Assembly (NCBI GenBank): GCA_963756575.1
Contig: CAVWOM010000012.1
Coordinates: 62,001-126,000, forward strand
Length of the DNA stretch: 64,000 nt
Reading direction: 5' to 3'
Origin: Palsa-504 sp963756575
Lineage (GTDB): Bacteria; Actinomycetota; Actinomycetes; Streptosporangiales; Streptosporangiaceae
A model generated the notes under the pieces. That model saw nothing but the letters and a program-made list of their open reading frames with translations, searched no databases and was not told where the DNA came from. Positions within the stretch are counted from its first letter, which is position 1. Every line of letters starts with the position of its first letter. Position numbers and translations under genes: made by a program. This document shows positions 56,566-64,000 of the stretch, piece after piece.

Positions 56566-57293
56566 GGGGCCGGGCGCAGGCCAGCCGCGGTGAGCAGGTA
56601 GGCGGGCTGGTCCAGGGCGGTGTCGGTGGCCAGCGAGACAATCGCCGTTCCGGCCTGTTCGGTGGTGAGCGCCTGCGCTGGCGCTGGCGCCGCACCTCCC
56701 GCCCGGGCGGCGTAGGCCGCCACGAAGGTCGCGCCGAGCGCGGTCGCCGGGGTTATCTGCGGCAGCACCGAGACGAACCGGATCCCCAGCCCGTCCCGGC
56801 CCGACTCGGCCGCCGCGTAGGAGGTGAGGAACCGGATGGCGGCCTTGGCCCCGGCGTAGCCGCCGGACAGCGGCGACCCGGCCAGCGCGGCCCCGCTGGA
56901 CATGGTGATGACCGTGCTGCCGGGGGCCAGCGGGGCCAGCAGAGCCTCCCGGACCCACTCGAACACGTGCCGGACGTCGACCTCCCAGTTCCGGCCGAAC
57001 GTCTCCCAGGTGTGCCGCTGGATCGCCCGCGGCAGCGGGGTGGCGCCGGCGTTCAGCACGAGCAGGCCCGGCTGGTACTGGTCGATGAGCCGCCCGGCCA
57101 CGTCGGGGTCGGCGGCGTCCCCGGTGACCGGGGTGAAGGACTCGCCGAGCTCGGCGCGCACCTCGGCGAGCCGGTCGCGGTCCCGGGCGACGCCGACGAC
57201 CTGCGCGCCGGCTTGGGTGAGCGCGGCCGCGATGGCGCGGCCGAACCCCCGGCTGGCCCCGGTCACGATCGCGGTCGTCTTGATGTCAGGCAT
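56562..57293 (-). CDS. Short-chain dehydrogenase/reductase
   Basis: About 243 residues from ATG 57293 (AGGGAG upstream). It has the cofactor motif AIVTGASRGFGRAIAAALTQ, LVLNAGATPLPRAIQ and catalytic Ser and YxxxK in TMSSGAALAGSPLSGGYAGA-KAA. It is a classical SDR of unknown substrate. The leader shares a 32-bp motif with the MFS gene, so both probably respond to the same regulator and may form one detoxification response. Confidence 0.88.
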   Translation of the reverse strand: MPDIKTTAIVTGASRGFGRAIAAALTQAGAQVVGVARDRDRLAEVRAELGESFTPVTGDAADPDVAGRLIDQYQPGLLVLNAGATPLPRAIQRHTWETFGRNWEVDVRHVFEWVREALLAPLAPGSTVITMSSGAALAGSPLSGGYAGAKAAIRFLTSYAAAESGRDGLGIRFVSVLPQITPATALGATFVAAYAARAGGAAPAPAQALTTEQAGTAIVSLATDTALDQPAYLLTAAGLRPAP

Positions 57294-57311
57294 GGCTGTC
57301 TCCCTCTGCAT

Positions 57312-57343
57312 CCCGTAAATGGCGCTTCACAGAGTTAGACCCG
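57312..57343 (-). promoter_or_regulatory. Shared 32-bp leader motif, copy at SDR gene
   Basis: The matching copy of 55168-55199 (30/32), 19 bp before the SDR start. Neither copy has a long internal dyad. The regulator is not next to either gene. Confidence 0.72.
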
Positions 57344-57423
57344 TCGTCTCCGCCCGACTCGCCGGGTGATGACGGACGGATGGGAACTTCCGCGCCGTTC
57401 CTGCCCGGGCCTGCCGGTGCGGG

Positions 57424-57885
57424 CTACCGTTCCAGGTAGCCGGCGAGGTTAGCCAGCGAGGAGCTGAGCCCGGCCGCGTGGTCTGCCGCGGAGATGCCGT
57501 CCGGCACGTCCTCGGCCACGATGTCGACGCGCGTCCCCGGCCCGGCCGCGGTGACCGCCCAGGTCATGATCATGGTGCCGGCGTAGGCGGGATCGTCGGA
57601 GACGAAGTCCACCGCCTGCACGACCCGCTCGCCGGGCACGATGTCGACGAAGCGGGCCTCAACGATGTCGGACCCCGCGGTCGCCTTGCCCGGCGCCCCG
57701 GACGCGTCGGCGTAGGTCAGCACCATCCGGTAAGACCCGCCCGGCCGGGCCTCGAACCGCTCGAACCGGCCCGTCATCTCGCCCGGCGGGAGCCATACCG
57801 CGAGCGCCTCGGGATCCACGAGAGCGGCCCAGACGCGCCCGGGCGACGCCGCGATCACCCGTGACCCCTTATCCGTACGTGGCAT
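57424..57885 (-). CDS. SRPBCC/AHSA1-family protein
   Basis: The 153-residue protein reads SRVIAASPGRVWAALVDPEA-LAVWLPPGEMTGRFERFEAR-PGGSY and later VDFVSDDPAYAGTMIMTWAV. This is the START-like helix-grip fold of AHSA1/polyketide-cyclase-type proteins, which bind hydrophobic ligands. No catalytic residue is evident. It lies behind the SDR gene in the same direction, about 130 bp upstream. Possibly a stress-related ligand-binding protein. Confidence 0.82.
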   Translation of the reverse strand: MPRTDKGSRVIAASPGRVWAALVDPEALAVWLPPGEMTGRFERFEARPGGSYRMVLTYADASGAPGKATAGSDIVEARFVDIVPGERVVQAVDFVSDDPAYAGTMIMTWAVTAAGPGTRVDIVAEDVPDGISAADHAAGLSSSLANLAGYLER

Positions 57886-58090
57886 GGCGCCACCCTAAAG
57901 CCAGCGGGTGACATTTCACGGCCGGCCCGGGCAGCGCCCCGAGCACGGTCGGCAGTCCATGATGGAAAGCGCACAGAGTACTTTCCGCACTGGCAAGTCT
58001 TCAGGGGAGCTGCCCGTGAGCGTGACGGATCGCTGGGTTGCGCTGCTGCGGCGCCGGGCAGACGATGGTCGAGGTACATTCTCACGCGGG
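57886..58090. other. Short intergenic region, possible small ORF
   Basis: A plus-strand frame from ATG 57959 (MMESAQSTFRTGKSSG, about 51 residues) runs into the end of the acetyltransferase gene. There is no family resemblance and only a weak ribosome site; I would not call it a gene. No other signal. Confidence 0.25.
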
Positions 58091-58702
58091 TTAGCCGCCG
58101 GGTTCATGCGATGACCGGTCAGCTGCGGAGCGCCGTTCCTGGTGGCTGGCGAGTAGCTGGGAGGGGTCACGCCAGGCGTATATCAGGCTGACCGGCTTGC
58201 CGTTGAGCCGGGCGGGGTCTCCGCCTGGCGGCGGGATCTGGACGCGGCCTACGCAGGCGCCGCCCCGCGCGGTGTAGAACGCGCGGGCGCCGGTGTTCTG
58301 CTCCAGGACCCACAGGTGCAGGCCGGAGGAGGGGGACCAGTCCAGGACGGCCTGAGCGGTCCGGGCCAGCAGCCGGGTGCCGATTCCCTGCCGTTTCAGC
58401 GCGTGTGTGACGTGGAGGTTGTCCAGGAACGCGCCCCGGGTGGCGTCATGGCCGAGGAGCGTGTGGGCAAAGCCGGCGACCGTGCCGTCATGCTCGGCGA
58501 GAATCGTGCGTGCGCGCGGGTCCGGGGTGGCCAGGCGCGCGGTCCACAGCGGCCGCAGGTACCCGGTGGCGTCATGGTCGAGGAAGGCGTCGGAGAAGGC
58601 ACCGCGGTAGTGCCGCTGCCAGCTGGCGGCGTGCAGGGCGGCGATGGCCGGGGCGTCGCCCGGGCGGGCGGCGCGGAGTGTCAGGCCGGCGGGGGCGGGC
58701 AC
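58091..58702 (-). CDS. GNAT-family N-acetyltransferase
   Basis: The 203-residue protein begins LTLRAARPGDAPAIAALHAA. The acetyl-CoA motif A region is FLDNLHVTHALKRQGIGTRL (Q/RxxGxG/A variant RQGIGT), followed by LHLWVLEQNTGARAFYTARG. It transfers acetyl from acetyl-CoA to an amine; the substrate is unknown. The gene is followed by a dead PLP-enzyme fragment and an ArsR gene on the same strand, read in the order ArsR, fragment, GNAT. Confidence 0.87.
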   Translation of the reverse strand: MPAPAGLTLRAARPGDAPAIAALHAASWQRHYRGAFSDAFLDHDATGYLRPLWTARLATPDPRARTILAEHDGTVAGFAHTLLGHDATRGAFLDNLHVTHALKRQGIGTRLLARTAQAVLDWSPSSGLHLWVLEQNTGARAFYTARGGACVGRVQIPPPGGDPARLNGKPVSLIYAWRDPSQLLASHQERRSAADRSSHEPGG

Positions 58703-58734
58703 GGGCGTTCCTCCTTGCTGGCGGGTACCAGGGG

Positions 58735-58815
58735 TCAGCTGTCCAGCTGGGACGGTGTCATGTTGGCGCCGGTGATGATCACGGCGACGTGCTCTCCAGG
58801 CGCCGGGGATGCCAT
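58735..58815 (-). pseudogene. C-terminal fragment of a PLP-dependent (threonine dehydratase-like) enzyme
   Basis: The 26-residue stub MASPAPGEHVAVIITGANMT-PSQLDS ends like serine/threonine dehydratase-type PLP enzymes (GExVAVIxTGAN). The rest of the gene is missing, so this is a deletion scar between the ArsR and GNAT genes. Confidence 0.45.
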
Positions 58816-58822
58816 TTGCGTG

Positions 58823-59125
58823 TCACCAGTCACCGGCCAGCGCCTCCTTGGCCCGCGCGATACGATCTTCGTCGCGCTGGTAAAAGACCCACTGCTTGAT
58901 CTTCTTGCCCCTGATCAGGCCCGCCCGCGACAGCAGCTTCAGATGCTCGCCGCAGGTCGGCGGGCTGACCCCCAGCTTCTCCGCGATGAACAGGGCGCAC
59001 ACCCCGTCGTCGACCAGGTCGCCGTCGCGCTGAGCAGGGAAGTTGGCCACCGGGTCACGCAGCCACTCCAGGACCTGCAGGCGCTTCTCGTTGCCCAGGG
59101 CCTTGATGAGGTCCACATCCAGCAC
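58823..59125 (-). CDS. ArsR-family regulator
   Basis: About 100 residues. The winged helix reads LIKALGNEKRLQVLEWLRDP ... FIAEKLGVSPPTCGEHLKLL-SRAGLIRGKKIKQWVFYQRD. The PTCGEH stretch lies in the recognition helix; there is no full metal-binding Cys pair typical of ArsR/SmtB, so sensing may be by another ligand. The GTG at 59125 lacks a ribosome site and follows a CATAAT -10-like box closely, which suggests a short or leaderless transcript. Confidence 0.83.
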   Translation of the reverse strand: MLDVDLIKALGNEKRLQVLEWLRDPVANFPAQRDGDLVDDGVCALFIAEKLGVSPPTCGEHLKLLSRAGLIRGKKIKQWVFYQRDEDRIARAKEALAGDW

Positions 59126-59141
59126 CAAGGCATTATGGCAA

Positions 59142-59157
59142 ATAGCTAAATAACTAT
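59142..59157. promoter_or_regulatory. Probable ArsR operator
   Basis: ATAGCTAAATAACTAT, an A/T-rich imperfect dyad (ATAG-N8-CTAT) in very GC-rich DNA, lies just upstream of the -10-like CATAAT of the ArsR gene. Position and composition fit ArsR autoregulation. Confidence 0.6.
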
Positions 59158-59211
59158 CAATAGCTCCGGTGCCGCCCTGGCCGCCAGGCGCTGCCGGGCG
59201 GCCGGGCCGCG

Positions 59212-60162
59212 CTAACCAGCGAACCGGCCGAACCAGGCCGGCTCGAGGAAGATGACGATCCGGGTGATCCCGGCGGGGGACAGGGCCAGCACGATCACCG
59301 CGTGCGGCCGGCAGGCCCCGCCGGGCTCGCGCTGGTAGGCCGCGAACGCCGGCTGCCCGTTGGCCGCCGTCGGTACCAGCCGGTACCGCCCGGGCCCGGT
59401 GAGGACCTGGGCCGCGAAGAAGTCCCGGACCGTGTCCCGTCCGGCGAACCAGTCCGCCATCGGCGGCATCTCCAGCACGGCGTCCTTCCGCAGGAGTTCC
59501 GCCAGGGCGTTCGCGTCCCCGTTCTCGAAGGCCGCCGTGAAACGGTCGAGGATGGCTCGCTGCGCCGGGTCGTTCGGCTCGGTCGTCTCCTCTTCGGCCG
59601 GGAGCGTCCGGGCGAGCTGGGCCCGGGCCCGCCGCAGCCCGCTGTTGACCGCGGTCACGCTGGTCCCCAGCAGCTCGGCCACCTCGGCCGCCGGCCACCC
59701 CAGCACGTCCCGCAGGATCAGCATCGCCCGCTGCCGGGCCGGCAGGTACTGCTGCGCCGCGACCAGCGCCAGCCGGATCCCGGCCCGCGCCGCCACGGCC
59801 CGGGCCGGGTCGTCCCCGTCGGCCGCCAGCAGCGCGTCGGGCACCGGCTGCAGCCACGGCACCTCCGGCGTCGCCGCCAGGGGCGCCTCCGGATCGGCGG
59901 CCGGCCCGCCGAGACCGGACGGCAGCGGCCGCCGGCCGCGCCGCTCCAGCGCGGTCAGGCACGCGTTCGTGGCGATCCGGTACAGCCACGTCCGGACCGA
60001 GGACCGCCCCTCGAAGCCGTCGAAGGACCGCCACGCCCGCAGGTACGTCTCCTGCACCAGGTCCTCGGCCTCGTCCACCGAGCCCAGCATCCGGTAGCAA
60101 TGGGCCAGCAATTCCCCCCGGAACAAGCTGGTCAGCTCGGTGAAATCGGTACTGGCGGTCAT
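59212..60162 (-). CDS. ECF sigma factor with SnoaL-like C-terminal domain
   Basis: About 316 residues from ATG 60162 (GAGGG upstream). Region 2 is LFRGELLAHCYRMLGSVDEA-EDLVQETYLRAWRSFDGFEG. Region 4 is LPARQRAMLILRDVLGWPAA-EVAELLGTSVTAVNSGLRRA. The C-terminal SnoaL-type domain is AILDRFTAAFENGDANALAE-LL ... MPPMADWFAGRDTVRDFF. This composition marks the SigG/ECF-SnoaL group, in which the C-terminal domain controls activity instead of an anti-sigma factor. No partner is needed nearby. Confidence 0.9.
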   Translation of the reverse strand: MTASTDFTELTSLFRGELLAHCYRMLGSVDEAEDLVQETYLRAWRSFDGFEGRSSVRTWLYRIATNACLTALERRGRRPLPSGLGGPAADPEAPLAATPEVPWLQPVPDALLAADGDDPARAVAARAGIRLALVAAQQYLPARQRAMLILRDVLGWPAAEVAELLGTSVTAVNSGLRRARAQLARTLPAEEETTEPNDPAQRAILDRFTAAFENGDANALAELLRKDAVLEMPPMADWFAGRDTVRDFFAAQVLTGPGRYRLVPTAANGQPAFAAYQREPGGACRPHAVIVLALSPAGITRIVIFLEPAWFGRFAG

Positions 60163-60594
60163 CGGTGCCCTCACGTTCGCGAGCCTGCGGTCCTCACCAA
60201 TACAGACCCGCCCCCGGCCCCGGACTCACCGGCCCGGGACCCACTGCCAGGAACTTAAGGCGGCACCTTCGCACCATGCTGTTTCATGATCGCGGACAGT
60301 TTCGGCTCCCATGCGCCGGAAACTGTCCGCGATCATGATCAGCGCCCGGAAAGTCTTAACTTAAAATTGAGACATTAATGGATATAGCGGACTCGGCGTG
60401 GCGTGGCCGGGATGCCGCAGCCGTGCTACCACAGCCGACCCGCACCCGCACCGCTCCCCGGTGCCGCCCCCACTCGCGGCGAATGGCTCTGACCAGCAGA
60501 AACTCTCCCGGAGAGGACCGCACAGAGCTTCCTTAAATTCCTGGCAGTGGCCCGGGACCGGGGCATCGGAACATCGACCCGGGCGCGCGGGAAG
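60163..60594. other. Intergenic region with long palindrome
   Basis: No gene is supported between the sigma factor and the kinase gene (both start or end away from it). The 20-bp-arm palindrome at 60284-60338 is its main feature. An AT-rich stretch, CTTAACTTAAAATTGAGACA, around 60354-60373 could be a promoter. Confidence 0.45.
60284..60338. repeat. Long perfect palindrome, 20-bp arms
   Basis: The arms TCATGATCGCGGACAGTTTC (60284-60303) and exact complement (60319-60338) extend further with one bulge (CGG/CCG). There is no T-tract. It has the same architecture as the palindromes at 530, 24865 and 38461, with a different sequence. Confidence 0.88.
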
Positions 60595-62331
60595 CTACGT
60601 GGACGGGGGCGGGGCGGGCGGGGCCGTGGTGGCTGAAGTGGCGGCGGTCGAGACCGGAGGGGACGACGGAGGCGGGCTCACCGATGTCGATGACGACGTC
60701 GTAGGAGTCGGGGTACTCAACGTCGTCGGGGTGGGCGTCGGTGTCGGAGTAGGTGTCGGGGTCGGGGTCGGGGTCACGACCGCCGGGCGGACCGACGAAG
60801 GCGTGTACGCCGGAGCCGTCGACGACGGGGCGCCGTGCGAGGCCGGCGGCGAAGTAGACGCGCTGCTCGGCGTACTCGACGAGGGCGCCGGCGCCGAGGA
60901 CGTCACGGCCGCCGGCTGGTCGTTGAGCTGCGCCGGCGTGTGCTTGGTGGCCGAGGTCACGACGAAGACCGCCGCGCCGATAGCGCCGAGCATCACCCCG
61001 ATGATGAGCGCCAGCATGAGCGGCCGCACCCGGCGGCGCCGGGGCGGCTGGTTCGCTCCGCCCGGCCCGGAAAACCCGGCCGGGGGAGTCGGCGGCGCAC
61101 TGCCCAGCGGGGACGTCGCCGAACCGTACCCGTGGGGCGGGGTCGGCGAGGCGTACCCCGGCGGAGGAGCCGGCGGCGCGTACCCCGGCGGAGGCGCCGC
61201 GCCACCGCCGGCCAGCGCGGTCCGCGTCGGACCCGCCTCGGGCGCGACGACGTAGCCGGCGATCCCCGATCCAGGAGGCGGCGTGAGCGGCGGATACCCC
61301 GAGCCCAGCGGCGGCGCGGGTACCGGAGCGGGCGTGCCCGGCCCAGCACCGCTCGTCGGCGCGAATCCCGGACTGGACGGCACGTAGCCCGGCCCCCTGG
61401 TCGGCGCGAACCCCGGGTTGGACGGCGCGTACCCCGGACCCCGAGTGGGGGCGAACATCGGGCCCGGGGCGGCGTTCGCGGCGAACGTGCGGGTGAACGT
61501 CTCGGGCAGCCAGTTCTCGTCCGGCTGGAGGGCGCCCACCGCGGCCAGCAGGCCGTTCGCCGTGGGACGCCAGGTCGGGTCCTTGGCCAGGCACTGCTCG
61601 ATCAGCGGCCGCACCGCCGGCGGCACCCGGTCCAGGCTCGGCGTGCCGTGCACCACGCGGTACAGCATCGCCGCCGTGGTCCCGGTGCCGAACGGTCCTT
61701 CGCCCGTGGCCGCGAACGCCAGCACCGCGCCGAGGTTGAAGACGTCGCTCGGCGGCCCGGCCGGGTAGCCGGTGGCCTGCTCGGGGGACATGAACCCGGG
61801 CGAGCCGACGACCAGGCCCGCCTGCGTCAGCATGGTGGCGGCCTCGACGGCCCGGGAGATGCCGAAGTCGATGACCCGCGGCCCGTCCTCGGCCAGCAGC
61901 ACGTTCGACGGCTTGAGGTCGCGGTGCACCACGCCGGCCGCGTGGATCGCGTTCAGGCTCTCGGCCAGGCCCGCGGCCAGCGCCAGCAGCGACGCCTCCG
62001 GCAGCGGCCCGTGGGTGTCGACCGCCTCGGCCAGCGACGGGCCGGGCACGTAGGCGGTGGCCATCCACGCCACCGGGCCGTCCACGTCCGCGTCCACCAC
62101 CTGGGCGGTGTACACGCCGCTCACCCGTCGCGCCGCCGCGACCTCCCGGCCGAACCGCGTCCGGAACTCCGGATCGGCGGCCAGCTCAGCCCGGATGGCC
62201 TTGACCGCCACCGGGCGCCCGCCCGGTGAGACGCCGAGGTAGACGCGTCCCATGCCGCCCTGGCCGAGCTGCCCGACCAGCCGGTAAGGACCTATCGCCT
62301 GCGGATCCTCGGGACGCAGTTCGGTGACCAA
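60595..62331 (-). CDS. Membrane-anchored Ser/Thr protein kinase (PknB-type kinase domain)
   Basis: About 578 residues. The kinase domain has IGPYRLVGQLGQGGMGRVYL (glycine loop), PVAVKAIRAEL (Lys), GVVHRDLKPSNVLL (catalytic loop HRD), VIDFGISRAV (DFG) and GSPGFMSPEQATG. A long Pro/Gly-rich juxtamembrane region with GPGYAPSNPGFAPT repeats precedes one helix (LMLALIIGVMLGAIGAAVFV-V). The extracellular tail is Ser/Thr/Pro with a TPTPTP run, and there are no PASTA repeats. The start is probably TTG 62331 after GGGGG. The extracellular signal is unknown. Confidence 0.88.
   Translation of the reverse strand: MVTELRPEDPQAIGPYRLVGQLGQGGMGRVYLGVSPGGRPVAVKAIRAELAADPEFRTRFGREVAAARRVSGVYTAQVVDADVDGPVAWMATAYVPGPSLAEAVDTHGPLPEASLLALAAGLAESLNAIHAAGVVHRDLKPSNVLLAEDGPRVIDFGISRAVEAATMLTQAGLVVGSPGFMSPEQATGYPAGPPSDVFNLGAVLAFAATGEGPFGTGTTAAMLYRVVHGTPSLDRVPPAVRPLIEQCLAKDPTWRPTANGLLAAVGALQPDENWLPETFTRTFAANAAPGPMFAPTRGPGYAPSNPGFAPTRGPGYVPSSPGFAPTSGAGPGTPAPVPAPPLGSGYPPLTPPPGSGIAGYVVAPEAGPTRTALAGGGAAPPPGYAPPAPPPGYASPTPPHGYGSATSPLGSAPPTPPAGFSGPGGANQPPRRRRVRPLMLALIIGVMLGAIGAAVFVVTSATKHTPAQLNDQPAAVTSSAPAPSSSTPSSASTSPPASHGAPSSTAPAYTPSSVRPAVVTPTPTPTPTPTPTPTPTTLSTPTPTTSSSTSVSPPPSSPPVSTAATSATTAPPAPPPST
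60722..60775. repeat. 6-bp coding repeat (Thr-Pro)n in kinase tail
   Basis: About nine GTCGGG/GTCGGT hexamers (plus-strand view) encode the TPTPTPTP stretch of the kinase extracellular tail. They are frame-neutral. Confidence 0.85.
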
Positions 62332-62433
62332 GACCAACCCCCAGCACGCATTTTGATGACGTTCCGCTCTCCCTGCGGAGCCGTCAGTACCAAGATAAAT
62401 ACGTGCTACCGGAAAGAACATGCCTCAGCGTGC

Positions 62434-63093
62434 CTATTTGGGCGGTTCCACCGGGACGCTGGTCGGGGCCTGGAGGATGGCCAGGATGGTGTCCACGAGG
62501 TTGGCGCTGAAGTCCTCGACCGACAGGACGGCCCGGCTCGGCTTCTCGCTGTCCATGAGGCGGCACTGGTCGCCCAGGGCCCGGATCACGAAGCCGGTGA
62601 CCTGGCTGGTCCGCTCGGCGGCGATCGGCGCCGGCAGGTGAGCGAGAACGGGGAGGATGTACCGGACGCACCTGGTAACGCTGGTGTTGACCATGACGGC
62701 GTCCCCCGCGTCGCGCACGAACCGGGGATGGTTGATCAGCTGAGCACCGAGCCGCAGGTACCGCCGCCCCTCGGGGCTGCGCAGCTGGCGGGCCAGGGGC
62801 GAGACCACGACCTCGACCGCACTGCGGGGGGTGAGCCGGGTGCCGATGCTCTCCAGGTGGTCGAGCAGCATGTTGCGCTCGGCGTCGATCGGCAGCATGG
62901 TCTGGGCCATCACGGCCTGGATCACCGCGTCGCGCGAGCCGAAGTGGTACTGCACCGCCGAGCGGTTGCGGTGCCCGCTCGCCTGGTTGATCTCCTGGAT
63001 CGTGACGTTGTCGACGCCGCGCTCGTCCATGAGGACGGCAGCGGCGTCGAGGATTGCCTGCTTTCCTAGCTGGCGGTTCATGGTGCTGGTCAT
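62434..63093 (-). CDS. TetR-family regulator
   Basis: About 219 residues. The HTH is KQAILDAAAVLMDERGVDNV-TIQEINQASGHRNRSAVQYH-FGSRDAVI. The ligand domain contains LLDHLESIGTRLTPRSAVEV-VV and LGAQLINHPRFVRDAGDA. The ATG at 63093 is preceded by AAGGGGG at very short spacing; the GTG at 63096 and ATG at 63081 are alternatives. A TATAGT box lies about 20 bp upstream. Its target is not obvious, because neighbours point away. Confidence 0.85.
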   Translation of the reverse strand: MTSTMNRQLGKQAILDAAAVLMDERGVDNVTIQEINQASGHRNRSAVQYHFGSRDAVIQAVMAQTMLPIDAERNMLLDHLESIGTRLTPRSAVEVVVSPLARQLRSPEGRRYLRLGAQLINHPRFVRDAGDAVMVNTSVTRCVRYILPVLAHLPAPIAAERTSQVTGFVIRALGDQCRLMDSEKPSRAVLSVEDFSANLVDTILAILQAPTSVPVEPPK

Positions 63094-63215
63094 CACCCCC
63101 TTGACATCAGACTATAGGCTGGGCACATAATCACTAAGTATTAGTTCGTAAGATCTGGCGCACAGATCCTCGGACTCGGGTTCCTGACACCGTGGGGGGG
63201 CGGGAATCCGGTCGA

Positions 63216-63280
63216 GGCGCCTGGCTTCGGTCAGGCGCCGACGCCCTGGGATGGCGGCCGCGAGGCCGCCATCCCAGGGC
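63216..63280. terminator. Two stacked hairpins, the second with 17-bp arms
   Basis: Hairpin 1 has arms GGCGCCTG/CAGGCGCC (63216-63223, 63232-63239). Hairpin 2 has GCCCTGGGATGGCGGCC and its complement (63243-63259, 63264-63280; loop GCGA). They lie downstream of the acyltransferase gene and probably end its transcript. Confidence 0.7.
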
Positions 63281-63302
63281 GAAAATCTTTCTGGCTACCC
63301 GC

Positions 63303-64000
63303 TCACTCGCCGGCCGGCGACCCGGGCTCGTCGCCGGAGGCCGAGGCCGACGCCGATGCCGGCTCCGGGGCGGGGGAGCCGGCCGGACGGTTCTCCGAGA
63401 TCCACTCGTCGATCCGCTCCCACCAGGAGTAGAGCCACTGCAGCTGCTCCTCGTGGCTGGCCGTGCGCGGTACCCGGTCGTGCTGTACCCGCCACCAGCG
63501 AGCCCGGATGACCTGCCCGATCGGGAACCGCGCCCAGACGTCACCGAGGCTGACGATGTTGTCCAGGCCCACGTGGGCGACGAAGATCACGTCGGCTTCG
63601 GGGCAGGCGGCGATCGCGGCGAGCGCGCCGCCGGGGCGCGGCGGGAGAAGGTTGGGCATGTCCGCCGCCCGTTTGGCCAGATCTTTACGGCCGAGGCCTT
63701 CCAGCCGCCTGATTCCCCGCCGCCACCGTCCGGGGGTCCAGTTCCCGCCCTCGGGGAAGATGACCAGCGCGCCCAGCGGGTCGAGGGTGCGGGCCAGCCG
63801 CGCGATCTGCTCGGTGAAGATGTGCTCGCCGGCCTGGCGGGACTTGACCCAGACGTTCGGCAGCCGGTTGCCCACGATGTCCACGCTGGGGTCGAGCTGC
63901 AGCGCCGCCTTCATCACCACCCGCGGCCGCCGGTGGTAGACGCTCAGCAGCTGGTGCACCAGCAGGAACGAGTCGCCCGGGCCGGCGTGGCGGCTGAGCA
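63303..64000 (-). CDS. 1-acylglycerol-3-phosphate acyltransferase-like protein (5' end beyond window)
   Basis: The frame is open to the right edge. Visible residues begin LSRHAGPGDSFLLVHQLLS, which holds the acyltransferase HX4D motif (HAGPGD). Then come VVMKAALQLDPSVDIVGNRL-PNVW, ALVIFPEGGNWTPGRW (the FPEG motif) and VAHVGLDNIVSLGDVWARFP. The tail is Ser/Ala/Glu-rich. PlsC-type enzymes acylate lysophosphatidic acid or related lipids at the membrane. The missing N-terminus probably carries a membrane helix. Confidence 0.8.
   Translation of the reverse strand, partial: LSRHAGPGDSFLLVHQLLSVYHRRPRVVMKAALQLDPSVDIVGNRLPNVWVKSRQAGEHIFTEQIARLARTLDPLGALVIFPEGGNWTPGRWRRGIRRLEGLGRKDLAKRAADMPNLLPPRPGGALAAIAACPEADVIFVAHVGLDNIVSLGDVWARFPIGQVIRARWWRVQHDRVPRTASHEEQLQWLYSWWERIDEWISENRPAGSPAPEPASASASASGDEPGSPAGE

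Noticed and set aside
57908..58114. Small protein in front of the acetyltransferase end
   Set aside because: Weak start, no similarity and overlap with the convergent gene.

Overview
The window is very GC-rich DNA with strong third-position G/C bias, GTG and TTG starts, 4-bp ATGA/GTGA gene overlaps and typical actinomycete families: HAAS/PadR pairs, SigE-type sigma factors, a large LuxR-family ATPase, a class F sortase and DUF4397. It most likely comes from a filamentous actinomycete (Actinomycetota); the genus cannot be read from the sequence.

Layout. 1-3.4 kb: end of a lamin-tail secreted protein, then a PadR/HAAS pair divergent from a methyltransferase and membrane-protein pair. 3.4-24.5 kb: a surface polysaccharide locus. 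It has two paralogous secreted repeat proteins, a Wzz/Wzc-like chain-length protein, a DUF3048 lipoprotein, an O-antigen-ligase/polymerase, a Wzx-type flippase, a PAP2-like protein, a kinase-like protein, two sulfotransferases, a WecG/TagA glycosyltransferase, a GH26-like hydrolase, a GT2, an initiating polyprenyl-phosphate sugar transferase, a MATE transporter and a type II DAHP synthase. The two sulfotransferases suggest a sulfated exopolysaccharide. 24.5-29.4 kb: repeat-rich DNA with a TetR/aldo-keto reductase pair, a serine-hydrolase remnant, a possible conjugation-protein remnant and an M50-like protease.

29.4-32.9 kb is the most unusual part. A helically phased cluster of DnaA-box-like sites is followed by a one-strand array of about 25 tRNA or tRNA-like genes. 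They cover every amino acid except Cys, with Thr present only as a form lacking the T-arm. Inside the array lies a peptidyl-tRNA hydrolase of the archaeal/eukaryotic Pth2 family. Eight of these tRNAs carry C, and one G, at the normally invariant U33, and two Leu tRNAs lack the long variable arm. The array abuts a decayed wecB-type epimerase gene next to a nucleotide-sugar dehydrogenase.

33-44 kb: the dehydrogenase, a DUF4397/membrane protein/sortase group, an AbiEi/DUF559-like protein, a LAL regulator and a clear SQD1-type UDP-sulfoquinovose synthase. 44-64 kb: regulators and metabolism, comprising ECF sigma factors, a GlxA-type AraC regulator, a beta-carbonic anhydrase, tandem amidohydrolases, TetR operators with long dyads, an ABC exporter, an MFS and an SDR that share one promoter-region motif, a lectin-like propeller, a Ser/Thr kinase and the end of an acyltransferase gene.

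Two general features stand out. At least eight recognisable genes are split by single-base-type frameshifts, which looks like residual assembly indels, although decay is possible. Several intergenic regions hold long perfect or near-perfect palindromes with 14-22 bp arms; two of them are copies of one REP-like sequence.
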